64,000 nt of DNA. It comes from Burkholderiales bacterium (GTDB lineage: Bacteria > Pseudomonadota > Gammaproteobacteria > Burkholderiales > Burkholderiaceae_C). The translations under genes and the position numbers were made by a program. The stretch lies in contig JADJDV010000004.1 of the NCBI GenBank assembly GCA_016702555.1, forward strand, positions 62,001 through 126,000. Direction: 5' to 3'. The notes beneath the pieces are model-generated. The model did no database searches. It was not told the origin of the DNA and saw only the letters and a list, made by a program, of their open reading frames with translations. Below are positions 18,681 through 29,627 of this stretch, one piece after another. Positions within the stretch are counted from its first letter, which is position 1. Every line of letters starts with the position of its first letter.

Positions 18681-19610
18681 ATGCCGCCGCCCGCGCACGC
18701 CTCGATGGCCACGACCCTGCCCTGGCGCCACCTGCTGCTCGGGCTGGCGGTGGTGGCGATCTGGGGCACCAACTTCGTCGTCATCAAGTACGCGCTGATC
18801 GACCTGCCGCCGCTGGCGCTGGCGACCTTGCGCTTCTCGCTGGCGGCGTTTCCGGCACTGCTGTTCATCAAGCGCCCGGTCGCCAGCTGGCGCAATATCG
18901 CCGCCTACGGGGTGGTCATCGGCGCCGGCCAGTTCGGGTTCTTGTTCTTCTCCATGACGCGCTACATCTCGCCGGGACTGGCCTCGCTGGTGGTGCAGAC
19001 GCAGGTGTTCTTCACCATCGGCATGGCCATGCTGCTCGCCGGCGAGCGGGTGCGGCCGTTCCAGTTGCTGGCGATGGGCATCGCGCTGGCGGGCATCACG
19101 CTGATCGGCTGGCATGCGATCACCGCAGGCGCGGCCATCACGCCGTTCGGGTTGGTGCTGATCCTGCTGGCGGCGCTGGCCTGGGCCATCGGCAACATCA
19201 TCAGCCGCACCGCCGGGCGGGTCGACGCGCTCGCCTACATGGTGTGGAGCAGCATCTTCGCGGTGCCGCCGCTGATCGTGCTGTCGCTGTGGCTGGAGGG
19301 CTGGCCGGCGGTGCGCACCGGCCTGCTGGCCGCCAGCTGGAGCACCTGGGCGGCGGTGGCGTGGCAATCGGTCGGCAACACCTTGTTCGGCTACGGCGTC
19401 TGGGCCTGGCTGCTGGCGCGCTACCCGGCCGCCAGCGTGACGCCGCTGGCGCTGCTGGTGCCCGTGTTCGGCATGAGCGCATCGGCCTGGTGGCTGGCCG
19501 AACCACTGCCGGGCTGGAAGATCCTCGCCGCGCTGCTGGTGATGGGCGGGCTGGCGTTGAATGTGCTGTGGCCGCGCGTGGCCACGCGCTGGCGTCGCGG
19601 CCACAGGTAG
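18681..19610 (+). CDS. EamA/DMT-family transporter
   Basis: A 309-residue inner-membrane protein with ten predicted helices in two EamA halves (VVAIWGTNFVVIKYAL... and AITPFGLVLILLAALAWAIG...). The N-terminal WGTNFV and the LAALAWAIGNIISR repeat start are typical of the family, which exports metabolites such as amino acids or cysteine derivatives. ATG 18681 is the first start; ATG 18705 (MATTLPWRH) is equally possible. The substrate is unknown. It converges with dusA, the two stops being 7 bases apart. Confidence 0.88.
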   Translation: MPPPAHASMATTLPWRHLLLGLAVVAIWGTNFVVIKYALIDLPPLALATLRFSLAAFPALLFIKRPVASWRNIAAYGVVIGAGQFGFLFFSMTRYISPGLASLVVQTQVFFTIGMAMLLAGERVRPFQLLAMGIALAGITLIGWHAITAGAAITPFGLVLILLAALAWAIGNIISRTAGRVDALAYMVWSSIFAVPPLIVLSLWLEGWPAVRTGLLAASWSTWAAVAWQSVGNTLFGYGVWAWLLARYPAASVTPLALLVPVFGMSASAWWLAEPLPGWKILAALLVMGGLALNVLWPRVATRWRRGHR

Positions 19611-19617
19611 CGCCTGT

Positions 19618-20634
19618 TCAGGTCACCAGCGGCGCTTCGGCTTCCAGATGGGCGCGGGCGCGCGCCCACACCTGCTCGGGCGGCCAGGGCTTGAGCTTGT
19701 GGTCGCTCCACACCTGGCGCCACAGGCGCACGCCGCGGCGGCCGTGGTGCAGGCCCAGCATGTGGCGCGCAATGGCCGACCACGGCGTGCCGTCTTCCAC
19801 TGCTTCGCGCAGCATGTAGTCGACCATGGCGGCCTCGACCTCATCCGGCGTGATCGGGTTCGGCGCGCCGCCGAGGAAGCGCGTATCCCACGCCGTCATC
19901 ATCCACGGGTGGTGGTAGGCCTCGCGGCCCAACATCACGCCGTCGATGTGCCGCAGGTGCCCGGCGATCTGCTCATCGGTCGTCACGCCGCCGTTCAGCA
20001 CGATGGTCAGCTGCGGGAAGTCGCGCTTGAGCTGGTACACGAGTTCATAGCGCAGTGGCGGGATCTCGCGGTTTTCCTTCGGGCTCAGCCCTTTGAGCCA
20101 GGCGTTGCGCGCGTGCACGATGAACACCTGGCAACCGGCATCGGCCACGGTGCCGACGAAGTCGCGCACGAAGGCATAGCTTTCTTCCTTGTCGATGCCG
20201 ATGCGGTGCTTCACCGTCACGGGCACATCCACCACGTCCAGCATGGCCTTCAGGCCATCGGCCACCAATTGCGGCTCGTCCATCAGGCACGCGCCAAAGG
20301 CGCCACGCTGCACGCGCTCGCTGGGGCAGCCGCAGTTCAGGTTGATCTCATCGTAGCCCCAGCGCGCGCCGATCTGCGCGCAGGCAGCGAGGTCGGCCGG
20401 TTCGCTGCCGCCCAGTTGCAGCGCCACCGGATGCTCCACCGCGTCGTAGCGCAGATGCCGCCGCTCGCCCCCGTGCAGCAGGCCACCGGTGGTCACCATC
20501 TCGGTGTACAGACGCGTCTTTTTGGTCAGCAGGCGGTGCAGGTAGCGGCAGTGCTTGTCGGACCAATCCAGCATCGGCGCCACGGACAGGCGCCATGGGT
20601 TAATTTGTTGATTTATAAATACCTTTTCTTCCAT
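19618..20634 (-). CDS. dusA: tRNA-dihydrouridine(20/20a) synthase DusA
   Basis: A 338-residue FMN enzyme that reduces U20/U20a of tRNA to dihydrouridine. The FMN-site start LSVAPMLDWSDKHCRY, the catalytic Cys in NLNCGCPSERVQRGAFGACLM and the phosphate site VVLNGGVTTDEQI-like segment (IVLNGGVTTDEQ) are all present. The first ~12 residues (MEEKVFINQQIN) differ from the usual start and are AT-rich. Directly upstream, in divergent orientation, lies a truncated tyrosine integrase. Integrases that target the 5' end of dusA are known, so the N-terminus was probably re-supplied by the integrated element. Confidence 0.95.
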   Translation of the reverse strand: MEEKVFINQQINPWRLSVAPMLDWSDKHCRYLHRLLTKKTRLYTEMVTTGGLLHGGERRHLRYDAVEHPVALQLGGSEPADLAACAQIGARWGYDEINLNCGCPSERVQRGAFGACLMDEPQLVADGLKAMLDVVDVPVTVKHRIGIDKEESYAFVRDFVGTVADAGCQVFIVHARNAWLKGLSPKENREIPPLRYELVYQLKRDFPQLTIVLNGGVTTDEQIAGHLRHIDGVMLGREAYHHPWMMTAWDTRFLGGAPNPITPDEVEAAMVDYMLREAVEDGTPWSAIARHMLGLHHGRRGVRLWRQVWSDHKLKPWPPEQVWARARAHLEAEAPLVT

Positions 20635-20752
20635 AGACCTGTCTCAAATGGGCTGTACGCAATATAAGTGCGCACAAGATGCACACGCGGCGCGTTAGAC
20701 GGCACACCCCGGGTAACGATTGGACGCACAAAGATTGCACACAGCACCCTAG

Positions 20753-21313
20753 ATGGCGAGATTTTCCCAGCTACCCAGCGGCAAGTGGCGGGCGCAAGTC
20801 CGGCGCGGTGGGGTTTGCCGTGCTGCCACCTTTGACACCAAGCGCCTAGCTGCAGCCTGGGCCGCTGAAATAGAGGTGCAGGCCAGCCAGATTGCCGCCA
20901 CTGGCTACGCGCCGCTGCCCAAGGCCGTCCCGCTCGCCGACCTGATCGACAAGTACAGCGAAGACACCAAGCCAGCCGACAAGATGAAGCAGGCCACGCT
21001 GGCCATGTGGCGCCGCACGCTGGGCAACGTGAAGCTGTCGGCATTGTCGGCCATGGTGCTGCGCGACTTCATCGACCGCCGCACCAAAGAAGGCGCCGGT
21101 GGCGTCACCATCGCCGCCGACCTGTCGTTTCTGTCCGGCCTGCTGAAATGGGGCCGTCGCGCTCGCCACCTTGATCTGCCCGTCGCACTGGCTATGGACG
21201 CTCGCGCCAGCCTGCCCTATCGCGGCCTGAATACCCGATCCGTCGAGCGCAACCGTGAACCAACAGACGACGAGCTACAGCGCCTGTTCGCCTATGGGGA
21301 GTCGAATCCATGA
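20753..21313 (+). pseudogene. tyrosine recombinase (phage integrase), N-terminal fragment
   Basis: A 186-residue fragment: an Arm/AP2-like start (FSQLPSGKWRAQVRRGGVCRA), a core-binding SAM-like domain (LADLIDKYSEDTKP...VTIAADLSFLSGLLKWGR) and the first residues of the catalytic domain (EPTDDELQRLFAY). The whole catalytic domain with its R-H-R-Y residues is missing, so it cannot be active. It lies 118 bases from the start of dusA and reads away from it, which is the arrangement of dusA-specific integrases. It ends where remains of an IS3-family transposase begin. Confidence 0.85.
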
Positions 21314-21690
21314 CAGCGCATCCCTATGCCCGTTGAAGAACGCAGTTGCCAATCCTTCAAGAGCGCCTGTCACTCGCCGCTGCAATACTGACCGCCGCGG
21401 CCGCTGTGGAAGATCAGGCCTGTCGGCGGGCGGCGCATGAAGCACGCCATGGCCAGTGCACCCTTGACCAAACTGGCCCGCATGTGCGGCTCCAGCCCAC
21501 CCCCTGACGGCTGAACAGGTCAATAACCGCCGCCAGATACAGCCAGTCCTCGTCGGTGACGATACACGCGATGTCGCCACACCACAGTTGGGTGGGCGCC
21601 TCTGGGGTGAAGCGCAGCTATACCAAGTCTGAGGCCACGGGCAACCGTTTTTGCTGGCCGGCGATAGCCACCGATAGTTGCCGCGACGTA
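21314..21690 (-). pseudogene. remnant of an IS3-family transposase (OrfB, rve domain)
   Basis: Translated on the minus strand, this 0.38-kb stretch gives pieces of an OrfB-type integrase core in the right order: RLPVASDLV, a stop, LRFTPEAPTQLWCGDIACI, then DWLYLAAVIDLFSR, then PHMRASLVKGALAMACFMRR and GLIFHSGRG. Relatives read QVW-GDITYI...GWLYLAAVIDLFSR...GLIFHSDRGSQYCS. The internal stop and at least two frame changes show it is dead. It occupies the gap between the broken integrase and guaA. Confidence 0.8.
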
Positions 21691-21758
21691 TTTCCTTCTA
21701 AATCAACACGTTACGGCATTTTTCGGATGGCTGGCGATAGTCCCCGAAGGACCCGATT

Positions 21759-23453
<1,695 letters not shown>

Positions 23454-23481
23454 GGCGCCTGGGGCGGATCAAATGGGCTGC

Positions 23482-24411
23482 TTACGCCAGCCGGCCGAGC
23501 AGCAGGTATTCGAGCAGCGCCTTCTGCACGTGCATGCGGTTTTCCGCCTCGTCCCAGACCACCGACTGCGGGCCGTCGATAACCTCGGCGGTGACCTCCT
23601 CGCCGCGGTGCGCCGGCAGGCAGTGCATGAACAATGCGTCCGGCTTGGCCGCCGCCATCATCGCAGCGTCGACGCACCAGTCGGCAAAGGCCTGGCGGCG
23701 CGCCTCGTTCTCGGCCTCGTAGCCCATGCTGGTCCAGACGTCGGTGGTCACCAGGTCGGCGCCGGCGCAGGCCTCGCGCGGGTCGGCGAAGCTCTGCCAG
23801 CCCTTGCCGGGCGCGCCGTTCAGCGCTGCCAACTGGCTGTCCACCTCGTAGCCGCGCGGCGTGCTGACGCGCAGCGTGAAGCCAAGCAAGGCCGCCGCCT
23901 GCGCCCAGGTGTTGGCCATGTTGTTGCCGTCGCCGATCCAGGCCACGGTCTTGCCCTGAATCGGTCCGCGATGCTCGATGTAGGTGAAGAGGTCGGCCAG
24001 GATCTGGCAGGGGTGGTATTCGTTGGTCAAGCCGTTGATGACCGGCACGCGCGAATGCTGGGCGAACAGGTCGATGCGCGCCTGCTCGAAGGTGCGGATC
24101 ATCACGATGTCGACCATGCGACTGATGACGCGCGCCGTGTCCTCGATCGGCTCGCTGCGCCCGAGCTGGCTGTCGCCACTGGTCAGGTTGACCACGCTGC
24201 CGCCCAGTTGGTACATGCCCGCCTCGAAACTCACGCGCGTGCGCGTGCTGGCCTTCTCGAAGACCATCGCCAGCGTGCGGTCGCTCAAGGAGTGGTGCTT
24301 CTCGTAGGCCTTGAACTTGCGCTTGATGAGGGCCGCGCGCGCGAACAGGTAGGCGTACTCCTCCGCCGTGAAGTCGGCGAACTGCAGGTAGTGCTTGATC
24401 GCTGCGCTCAT
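23482..24411 (-). CDS. argF: ornithine carbamoyltransferase
   Basis: A 309-residue enzyme making citrulline from ornithine and carbamoyl phosphate in arginine synthesis. The carbamoyl-phosphate site FEKASTRTRVSFEAG is near residues 50-64, followed by HPCQILADLFT and, near the end, the ornithine-site Cys in FMHCLPAHRGEEVTAEV. The ATG at 24411 lies 2 bases after the argD stop, so argD-argF form one operon. The enzyme is complete and ordinary in length. Confidence 0.97.
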   Translation of the reverse strand: MSAAIKHYLQFADFTAEEYAYLFARAALIKRKFKAYEKHHSLSDRTLAMVFEKASTRTRVSFEAGMYQLGGSVVNLTSGDSQLGRSEPIEDTARVISRMVDIVMIRTFEQARIDLFAQHSRVPVINGLTNEYHPCQILADLFTYIEHRGPIQGKTVAWIGDGNNMANTWAQAAALLGFTLRVSTPRGYEVDSQLAALNGAPGKGWQSFADPREACAGADLVTTDVWTSMGYEAENEARRQAFADWCVDAAMMAAAKPDALFMHCLPAHRGEEVTAEVIDGPQSVVWDEAENRMHVQKALLEYLLLGRLA

Positions 24412-24413
24412 GC

Positions 24414-25607
24414 TCACTCGTTTACGAAGGCCTCGATCAGTGGCACCAGGATGCCGACCAGTTCGTCGGCCTCGGCCTGGCTCAGGATCAGCGGTGGCAC
24501 CAGGCGCACCACGCTGTCGGCGGTGACGCTGATCAACAGACCGGCGTCGGCCGCGCGCTGCACCAGCACGCCGCAGGGCTTGGTCAACTCGATCCCCAGC
24601 ATCAGCCCCTGGCCGCGCACTTCCTTGACGCCCGGGTTGCCGGTCAACGCTTTTTCCAACGCGCTCTTCAGGTGCGCGCCCACCTTGGCGGCGTTGTCCA
24701 ACAGGCGCTCTTCTTCCATGATGCGGATGGTCTCGACGCCCGCGCGCATGGCCAGCGGGTTGCCGCCAAAGGTGGTGCCGTGGTTGCCCGGCTGGAAAAT
24801 GTTGGCCGCCTTCGGCCCCGCCACCACGGCGCCGATCGGCACGCCCGAGCCCAGGCCCTTGGCCAGCGGCATCACGTCGGGCTTGATCCCGGCCCACTGG
24901 TGCGCGAACCACTTGCCGGTGCGGCCCATGCCGCACTGCACCTCGTCGATCATCAGCAGCCAGTCTTTCTCGTCGCACAGGGCGCGCACCTGCTGGAGGT
25001 ACTCGGCGCGCATCGGGTTGACGCCGCCCTCACCCTGGATGGTCTCGAAGAACACCGCCACCACGTCGGGGTTGCCCTCGGTCGCCTGCTTCAAGGCGTC
25101 GATGTCGTTCAGCGGCACGCGGATGAAGCCTTCCACCAATGGCTCGAAACCCTTCTGGATCTTCGGGTTGCCAGTGGCGCTGAGCGTGGCGATGCTGCGG
25201 CCGTGGAAAGCCTTCTCGTAGACCACGATCTGCGGCCTGGCGATGCCCTTGTCGTGGCCGAACTTGCGCGCCAGCTTCAGTGCCGCCTCGTTGGCCTCCA
25301 GCCCGGTGCAGCAGAAGAATACGTTGGCGAGGCCCGACAGCTCGGTCAGCTTTTTCGCAAGCCGCTCGGCGTTCGGCACGTGGTAGTAGTTGGAGCAATG
25401 GATCAGCTTGCCGATCTGCTCCTGCAGCGCCGGCACCAGCTTCGGGTGGTTGTGGCCCAGGGTGTTGACGGCAATCCCGCCCAGGCCATCGAGATAGCTC
25501 TTGCCGTTGACGTCCCACACACGGCCCTGACCGCGCTCCAGCGCGATCGGCAACCTGGCGTAGGTGTTCATCGTGTGCGGCGACGCGGCTTCGATGTGGG
25601 CAGTCAC
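24414..25607 (-). CDS. argD: acetylornithine aminotransferase family protein
   Basis: A 397-residue class III PLP aminotransferase. The start GTG 25607 is chosen because AAGGAG precedes it and VTAHIEAASPHTMNTYARLP is the usual beginning. PLP-binding residues are in IDEVQCGMGRTGKWF, and the Schiff-base Lys is in PLAKGLGSGVPIGA; NYYHVPNAERLAKKL and GTTFGGNPLA are further family marks. It converts N-acetylglutamate semialdehyde to N-acetylornithine and sits directly before argF. Some relatives also act on succinyl-ornithine or succinyldiaminopimelate. Confidence 0.94.
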   Translation of the reverse strand: MTAHIEAASPHTMNTYARLPIALERGQGRVWDVNGKSYLDGLGGIAVNTLGHNHPKLVPALQEQIGKLIHCSNYYHVPNAERLAKKLTELSGLANVFFCCTGLEANEAALKLARKFGHDKGIARPQIVVYEKAFHGRSIATLSATGNPKIQKGFEPLVEGFIRVPLNDIDALKQATEGNPDVVAVFFETIQGEGGVNPMRAEYLQQVRALCDEKDWLLMIDEVQCGMGRTGKWFAHQWAGIKPDVMPLAKGLGSGVPIGAVVAGPKAANIFQPGNHGTTFGGNPLAMRAGVETIRIMEEERLLDNAAKVGAHLKSALEKALTGNPGVKEVRGQGLMLGIELTKPCGVLVQRAADAGLLISVTADSVVRLVPPLILSQAEADELVGILVPLIEAFVNE

Positions 25608-25829
25608 GGTGTGGCTCCTTGTCACAAGACCCAATAAGAATCGGGCCAACTTGGCCCGCTGAGTCCGCATTCTAGAGCGTGTCGGACAAACGCCGGGCCG
25701 CTGCCCGGCGACGGCCAGGCGGGTCGGCGACAGCCTCATGGCTGACCCAAGTCTTATATAAGATAAAATTTCGGATTGCGCGGCACGCCGCAATCTGTGC
25801 GTGCGATGTCGAGGAGTTTTGCGTTACCG

Positions 25830-26228
25830 ATGACGGCCCCCTCCCCCAGTGACCAGGTCTTCATCCGCGGCATCACGCGCGATGGGCGCGGCTTCCGCCC
25901 AAGCGACTGGGCCGAGCGCCTGGCTGGCGTGATGGCGCAGTTCCGCCCCGGCGGCGCAAGCGGCCCCGGCGGCCACATCCGCTACTCGCCCTGGTGCGTG
26001 CCAACCACGCTGGACGGCGCCAAGTGCGTGGTCGTCAACCGCGCGCTGCGCGATCACGAGCCCATGGCCTGGGATTTCGTCATGAACTTCGCCAAGGACA
26101 ACGAGTTGCAGGTGATCGAGGCCTGCCTGCTGCCGGACGATGGCCATCGGGATAAGGGGGAGCCACCGGTTCCGCCCCTCCCCCACCACCCAGCATGCGA
26201 GTCCGCACCCGACGGTTCGAGAGTTTGA
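25830..26228 (+). CDS. DUF3579 family protein
   Basis: A 132-residue cytoplasmic protein found mainly in Betaproteobacteria. It has the family pattern DQVFIRGITRDGRGFRPSDWAERLAGVMAQF, then YSPWCVPTTLDGAKCVVVNRALRDHEPMAWDFVMNFAKDN and EACLLPDD. The function is not known. Its usual neighbours are argF/argD and rpsT; here argD is divergent. The last ~28 residues (Pro/His-rich) go beyond the common end of the family. ATG 25806 (MSRSFALPM) would also be a possible start, with GAGGAG lying between the two ATGs. Confidence 0.88.
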   Translation: MTAPSPSDQVFIRGITRDGRGFRPSDWAERLAGVMAQFRPGGASGPGGHIRYSPWCVPTTLDGAKCVVVNRALRDHEPMAWDFVMNFAKDNELQVIEACLLPDDGHRDKGEPPVPPLPHHPACESAPDGSRV

Positions 26229-26451
26229 GGCCATGAGAGTCGGGGCACGCTCACCAGAGCCCCGCAGTTCATGGCCTGCTCGCCCTGCCTGACAACGCCT
26301 TCTATGCGGTTCTTGTTCATCGGCTCGCCATTTACGCTCCACGCTTTCTTCCCGCATTCGGTCACCCTCATGCAGTTGCGCTTCGCTCGTCGTGACCAAC
26401 TCACGGCACGACTTGCCCCCGCAGGGGTGCGCCCGTGCTGGGCGCACCCTG

Positions 26452-26479
26452 AAAAAGCGCCGCGATGACGGCGCTTTTT
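26452..26479. terminator. bidirectional rho-independent terminator
   Basis: AAAAA-GCGCCG (26452-26462), a 6-base loop and CGGCGC-TTTTT (26469-26479) form a near-perfect hairpin with an A-run and a T-run, so it can work in both directions. It lies between the DUF3579 gene and the convergent TRAP gene. The 223 bases between the DUF3579 stop and this hairpin hold no gene that I can support. Confidence 0.85.
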
Positions 26480-26502
26480 CATTTGGCCGAAGAGGCCGAG
26501 AC

Positions 26503-27585
26503 TCAGATCTTCACGCTGTTGACGTACTGGTTGTACGGAAATTCGGAGAAGCGGTTCCACAGGATCTGGTCGCGCTGGAAGGCGCGCATGTCCTGATGGA
26601 TCTTCTTGAACTCCGCCGACTTGGCCTCGTGTGCCGCGAACACCTCCATCGAGGCCTTGAAGCCGGCGTCCATGACGGACTTCGGGAACAGCTTGAGCTG
26701 CGTCTTGGCCCCTACCAGGCGTTTAAGCGCCAGCGGGTTCACCGCGTCGTACTTCGCGGTCATGTCGGCGGCCGCCACCTTCGTGGCCGCATCCAGGATG
26801 GCCTTGTTCTCGGCCGACAGCTCGTTGTACTTCTTCAGGTTGATGAAGAACTCCAGGTCGGCGCCGCCCTCCCACCAGCCGGGGTAGTAGTAGTACGGGG
26901 CGACCTTGTTGAAGCCCAGTTTCTCGTCGTCGTGCGGGCCGACGAACTCGACCGCGTCCAGCGTGCCCTTTTCCAGCGCCTGGTAGACATCGCCCGCCGG
27001 CATGTTCTGCGCCACCACGCCCAGCTTGGCCATGGCCTCACCGAAGATGCCGCCGCCCAGACGCATCTTCAGGCCCTTCAGGTCGTCGGCCGTCTTGATC
27101 TCCTTGCGGTACCAGCCACCCATCTGGGTGGTGGTGTTGCCCCCGCTGGCAGTCTTGAAGTTGTACTTGGCAAAGAACTCGTTCAGAAACTTGCGGCCAT
27201 TGCCCTGCTCCTTCCAAGCGTTATTCTGACGCGCGGTCAGGCCGAAGGGTATGGCGCAGCTGAGCGCGAAGATCGGGTCCTTGCCGGTGAAGTAGTAGGC
27301 CGCCGTGAGCGCCATGTCGATGGTGTCCTTCTCCAGCGCGTCGACCACGCCAAAGGCCGGCATCAGTTCGCCCGCCGGGTGCACCGAGACCTCGAACTTG
27401 CCGCTGGACAAAGCCTTGACGGTTTGCGACATCTTCTCGGCGCTGCCGAAGATCGTGTCCAGCGACTTGGGGAAGCTCGAGGCCAGGCGCCAGCGCACGG
27501 CCGGCTGCGCGTGCACGGCAGGGGCGACGCCGGCGGCCAGCACGCCCGCGATGCCGGCGCGCTTGATGAGTGAACGACGATCCAT
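26503..27585 (-). CDS. TRAP transporter solute-binding protein (DctP family)
   Basis: A 360-residue periplasmic protein. The start MDRRSLIKRAGIAGVLAAGV looks like a twin-arginine signal peptide. The mature protein has RWRLASSFPKSLDTIFGSAE, MRLGGGIFGEAMAKLGV and the long GTLDAVEFVGPHDDEKLGF segment of the DctP/TAXI-like 'TRAP dicarboxylate' group, which binds organic or keto acids and passes them to a DctQM permease. No DctQ or DctM gene is nearby, so it is an orphan receptor or depends on a remote permease. A shared terminator (26452-26479) follows it. Confidence 0.92.
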   Translation of the reverse strand: MDRRSLIKRAGIAGVLAAGVAPAVHAQPAVRWRLASSFPKSLDTIFGSAEKMSQTVKALSSGKFEVSVHPAGELMPAFGVVDALEKDTIDMALTAAYYFTGKDPIFALSCAIPFGLTARQNNAWKEQGNGRKFLNEFFAKYNFKTASGGNTTTQMGGWYRKEIKTADDLKGLKMRLGGGIFGEAMAKLGVVAQNMPAGDVYQALEKGTLDAVEFVGPHDDEKLGFNKVAPYYYYPGWWEGGADLEFFINLKKYNELSAENKAILDAATKVAAADMTAKYDAVNPLALKRLVGAKTQLKLFPKSVMDAGFKASMEVFAAHEAKSAEFKKIHQDMRAFQRDQILWNRFSEFPYNQYVNSVKI

Positions 27586-27718
27586 GTGAGTCGACTCCTT
27601 GGTTGGCTAAATGAGAACCGGTAAGTGTAGTCCCGCCCCGCTGGCGATGCCCATCAGGAATTTACCTAGCGCTGACATGGACATCCCGCGGCCCGGCCGC
27701 AGGCAGGCAGCTAAACAA

Positions 27719-29625
27719 TCAGGCCACGGCCTTCAGCGCCGGCGCCGCGGGCAGCGCCAGGTCGGCGGCGTAGCGGCGCCGCACCGCGGCCTCGATGCCG
27801 GCCGCATCGAGGCCCTGCAGGGCGAGCAGGCGCGCCGGGTCGCCGTGCTCGATGAATTCGTCCGGCAGGCCGAGCTGCAGCAACGGCTTCACCACGCCGG
27901 CCGCGGCCAGCGCCTCGGCCACCGCGCTGCCGGCGCCGCCCATGATGGCACCCTCTTCCAGCGTCACCAGCGCCTCGTGGCTGGCGGCCACCTGCAGCAG
28001 CAGTTCGGTATCCAGCGGCTTGGCCCAGCGCATGTTGACCACCGTGGCGCCCAGGCGTTCGGCCGCCTGCAGCGCCGGGTACAGCAGCGTGCCAAAGGCG
28101 AGGATGGCGATGCGCTGGCCGGCACGCCGGATCTCGCCCTTGCCGAAGGGCAGCGCCTCCAGGTCCTTCAGCGGCTCCACGCCGACGCCGGCGCCGCGCG
28201 GGTAGCGCACCGCCACCGGATGGTCCTGCGCGAAGGCGGTGGACAGCAGTTGCCGGCACTCGCGCTCGTCCGCCGGGCAGGCCAGGCTGACGTTGGGGAT
28301 GCAGCGCAGGTAGGCGATGTCGTAGTTGCCGGCGTGCGTGGCGCCGTCGGCGCCCACCAGGCCGGCGCGGTCCAGCGCGAACACCACCGGCAGGTTCTGG
28401 ATCGCCACGTCGTGGATCAACTGGTCGTAGCCGCGCTGCAGGAAGGTGGAGTAGATCGCCACCACCGGCTTGAGTCCCTCGCAGGCCAGCCCGGCGGCGA
28501 AGGTCACGGCGTGCTGCTCGGCGATGCCGACGTCGTAGTAGCGATCCGGAAAACGGCGGTGGAACTCGACCATGCCCGAACCCTCGCGCATCGCCGGCGT
28601 GATGCCGACCAGGCGCGGGTCCTGCTCAGCCATGTCGCACAGCCACTGGCCGAACACCTGGGTGAACGTTGGCTTGGGCGGCGTGGCCGGCTTGACCAGG
28701 CCCACCGCCGGGTCGAACTTGCCCGGGCCGTGGTAGGCGATGGGATCGGCCTCGGCCAGCTTGTAGCCCTGGCCTTTTTTGGTGACCACATGCAGGAACT
28801 GCGGGCCGGCCTTGTCCTGCATCAGCTCGCGGATGTTCTCCAGCGTCGGGATCAGCGCGTCGAGGTCGTGGCCGTCGATCGGACCGATGTAGTTGAAGCC
28901 GAACTTCTCGAACAGCGTGGCCGGCGTCACCATGCCCTTGGCGCCCTGCTCCAGGCGCTTGGCCAGCTCGAACAGCGGCGGCACCTGGCCCAGCACGGTG
29001 CGGCCGACGTGGCGCGCGGCCGAATAGAACTGGCCGCTCATCAGCTGCGCCAGGTAGCGGTTCAGCGCGCCGACCGGCGGGCTGATCGACATGTCGTTGT
29101 CGTTAAGCACGACCAGCAGGCGCGCGTCGCGCTCCACGCCGGCGTTGTTGAGCGCCTCGAAGGCCATGCCGGCGGTCATGGCGCCGTCGCCGATCACCGC
29201 CACCGCCTTGCGGTCCTCGCCCTTCTGGCGCGCCGCCAGCGCCATGCCGAGCGCGGCCGAGATGCTGGTCGACGAATGCGCGGTGCCGAAGGTGTCGTAC
29301 TCGCTCTCGTCGCGGCGCGGAAAGCCCGAGATGCCGCCCAGCTGGCGCAGCGAGGGCATGCCCTCGCGCCGTCCGGTCAGGATCTTGTGCGGGTAGGTCT
29401 GGTGGCCCACGTCCCACACCAGGCGGTCGTGCGGCGTGTTGAAGACATAGTGCAGCGCGACCGTCAGCTCGACCGTGCCGAGGTTGGAGCTCAGGTGGCC
29501 GCCGGTCTTGGCGACGTTGTGCAGCACGCATTCGCGCAGTTCGTCGGCCAGTTCCTGAGCTGCGCGCGCGGCAGGCGGCGCAGCGCGGAGGGGTCGTCGA
29601 TCGATTCGAGAAGTCGGGTCGTCAT
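27719..29625 (-). CDS. dxs: 1-deoxy-D-xylulose-5-phosphate synthase, with an apparent 1-base frameshift near its start
   Basis: The TPP enzyme that joins pyruvate and glyceraldehyde 3-phosphate in the first step of the MEP isoprenoid pathway. The body is complete: GHLSSNLGTVELTVALHYVF, the TPP site GDGAMTAGMAFEALNNAG and NDNDMSIS, and the transketolase-like region EQHAVTFAAGLA. The natural start is ATG 29625 (MTTRLLESIDDPSALRRLPRAQLR), 2 bases after the ispA stop. At about 29556 the frame changes: CTCAGGAACTGG is found where CTCAGGGAACTGG would keep the frame (RELADELREC). With that G restored the product has 635 residues, the normal length. Since the gene is usually essential, a sequence error is likely, but a real mutation cannot be excluded. 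Confidence 0.9.
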
Positions 29626-29627
29626 GT

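Noticed and set aside
26270..26450. Minus-strand frame starting MNKNRIEGVVRQGEQAMN, similar to the start of CsbD-like proteins
   Set aside because: Only the first dozen residues look similar; the rest does not fit the family, and no ribosome-binding site is obvious.
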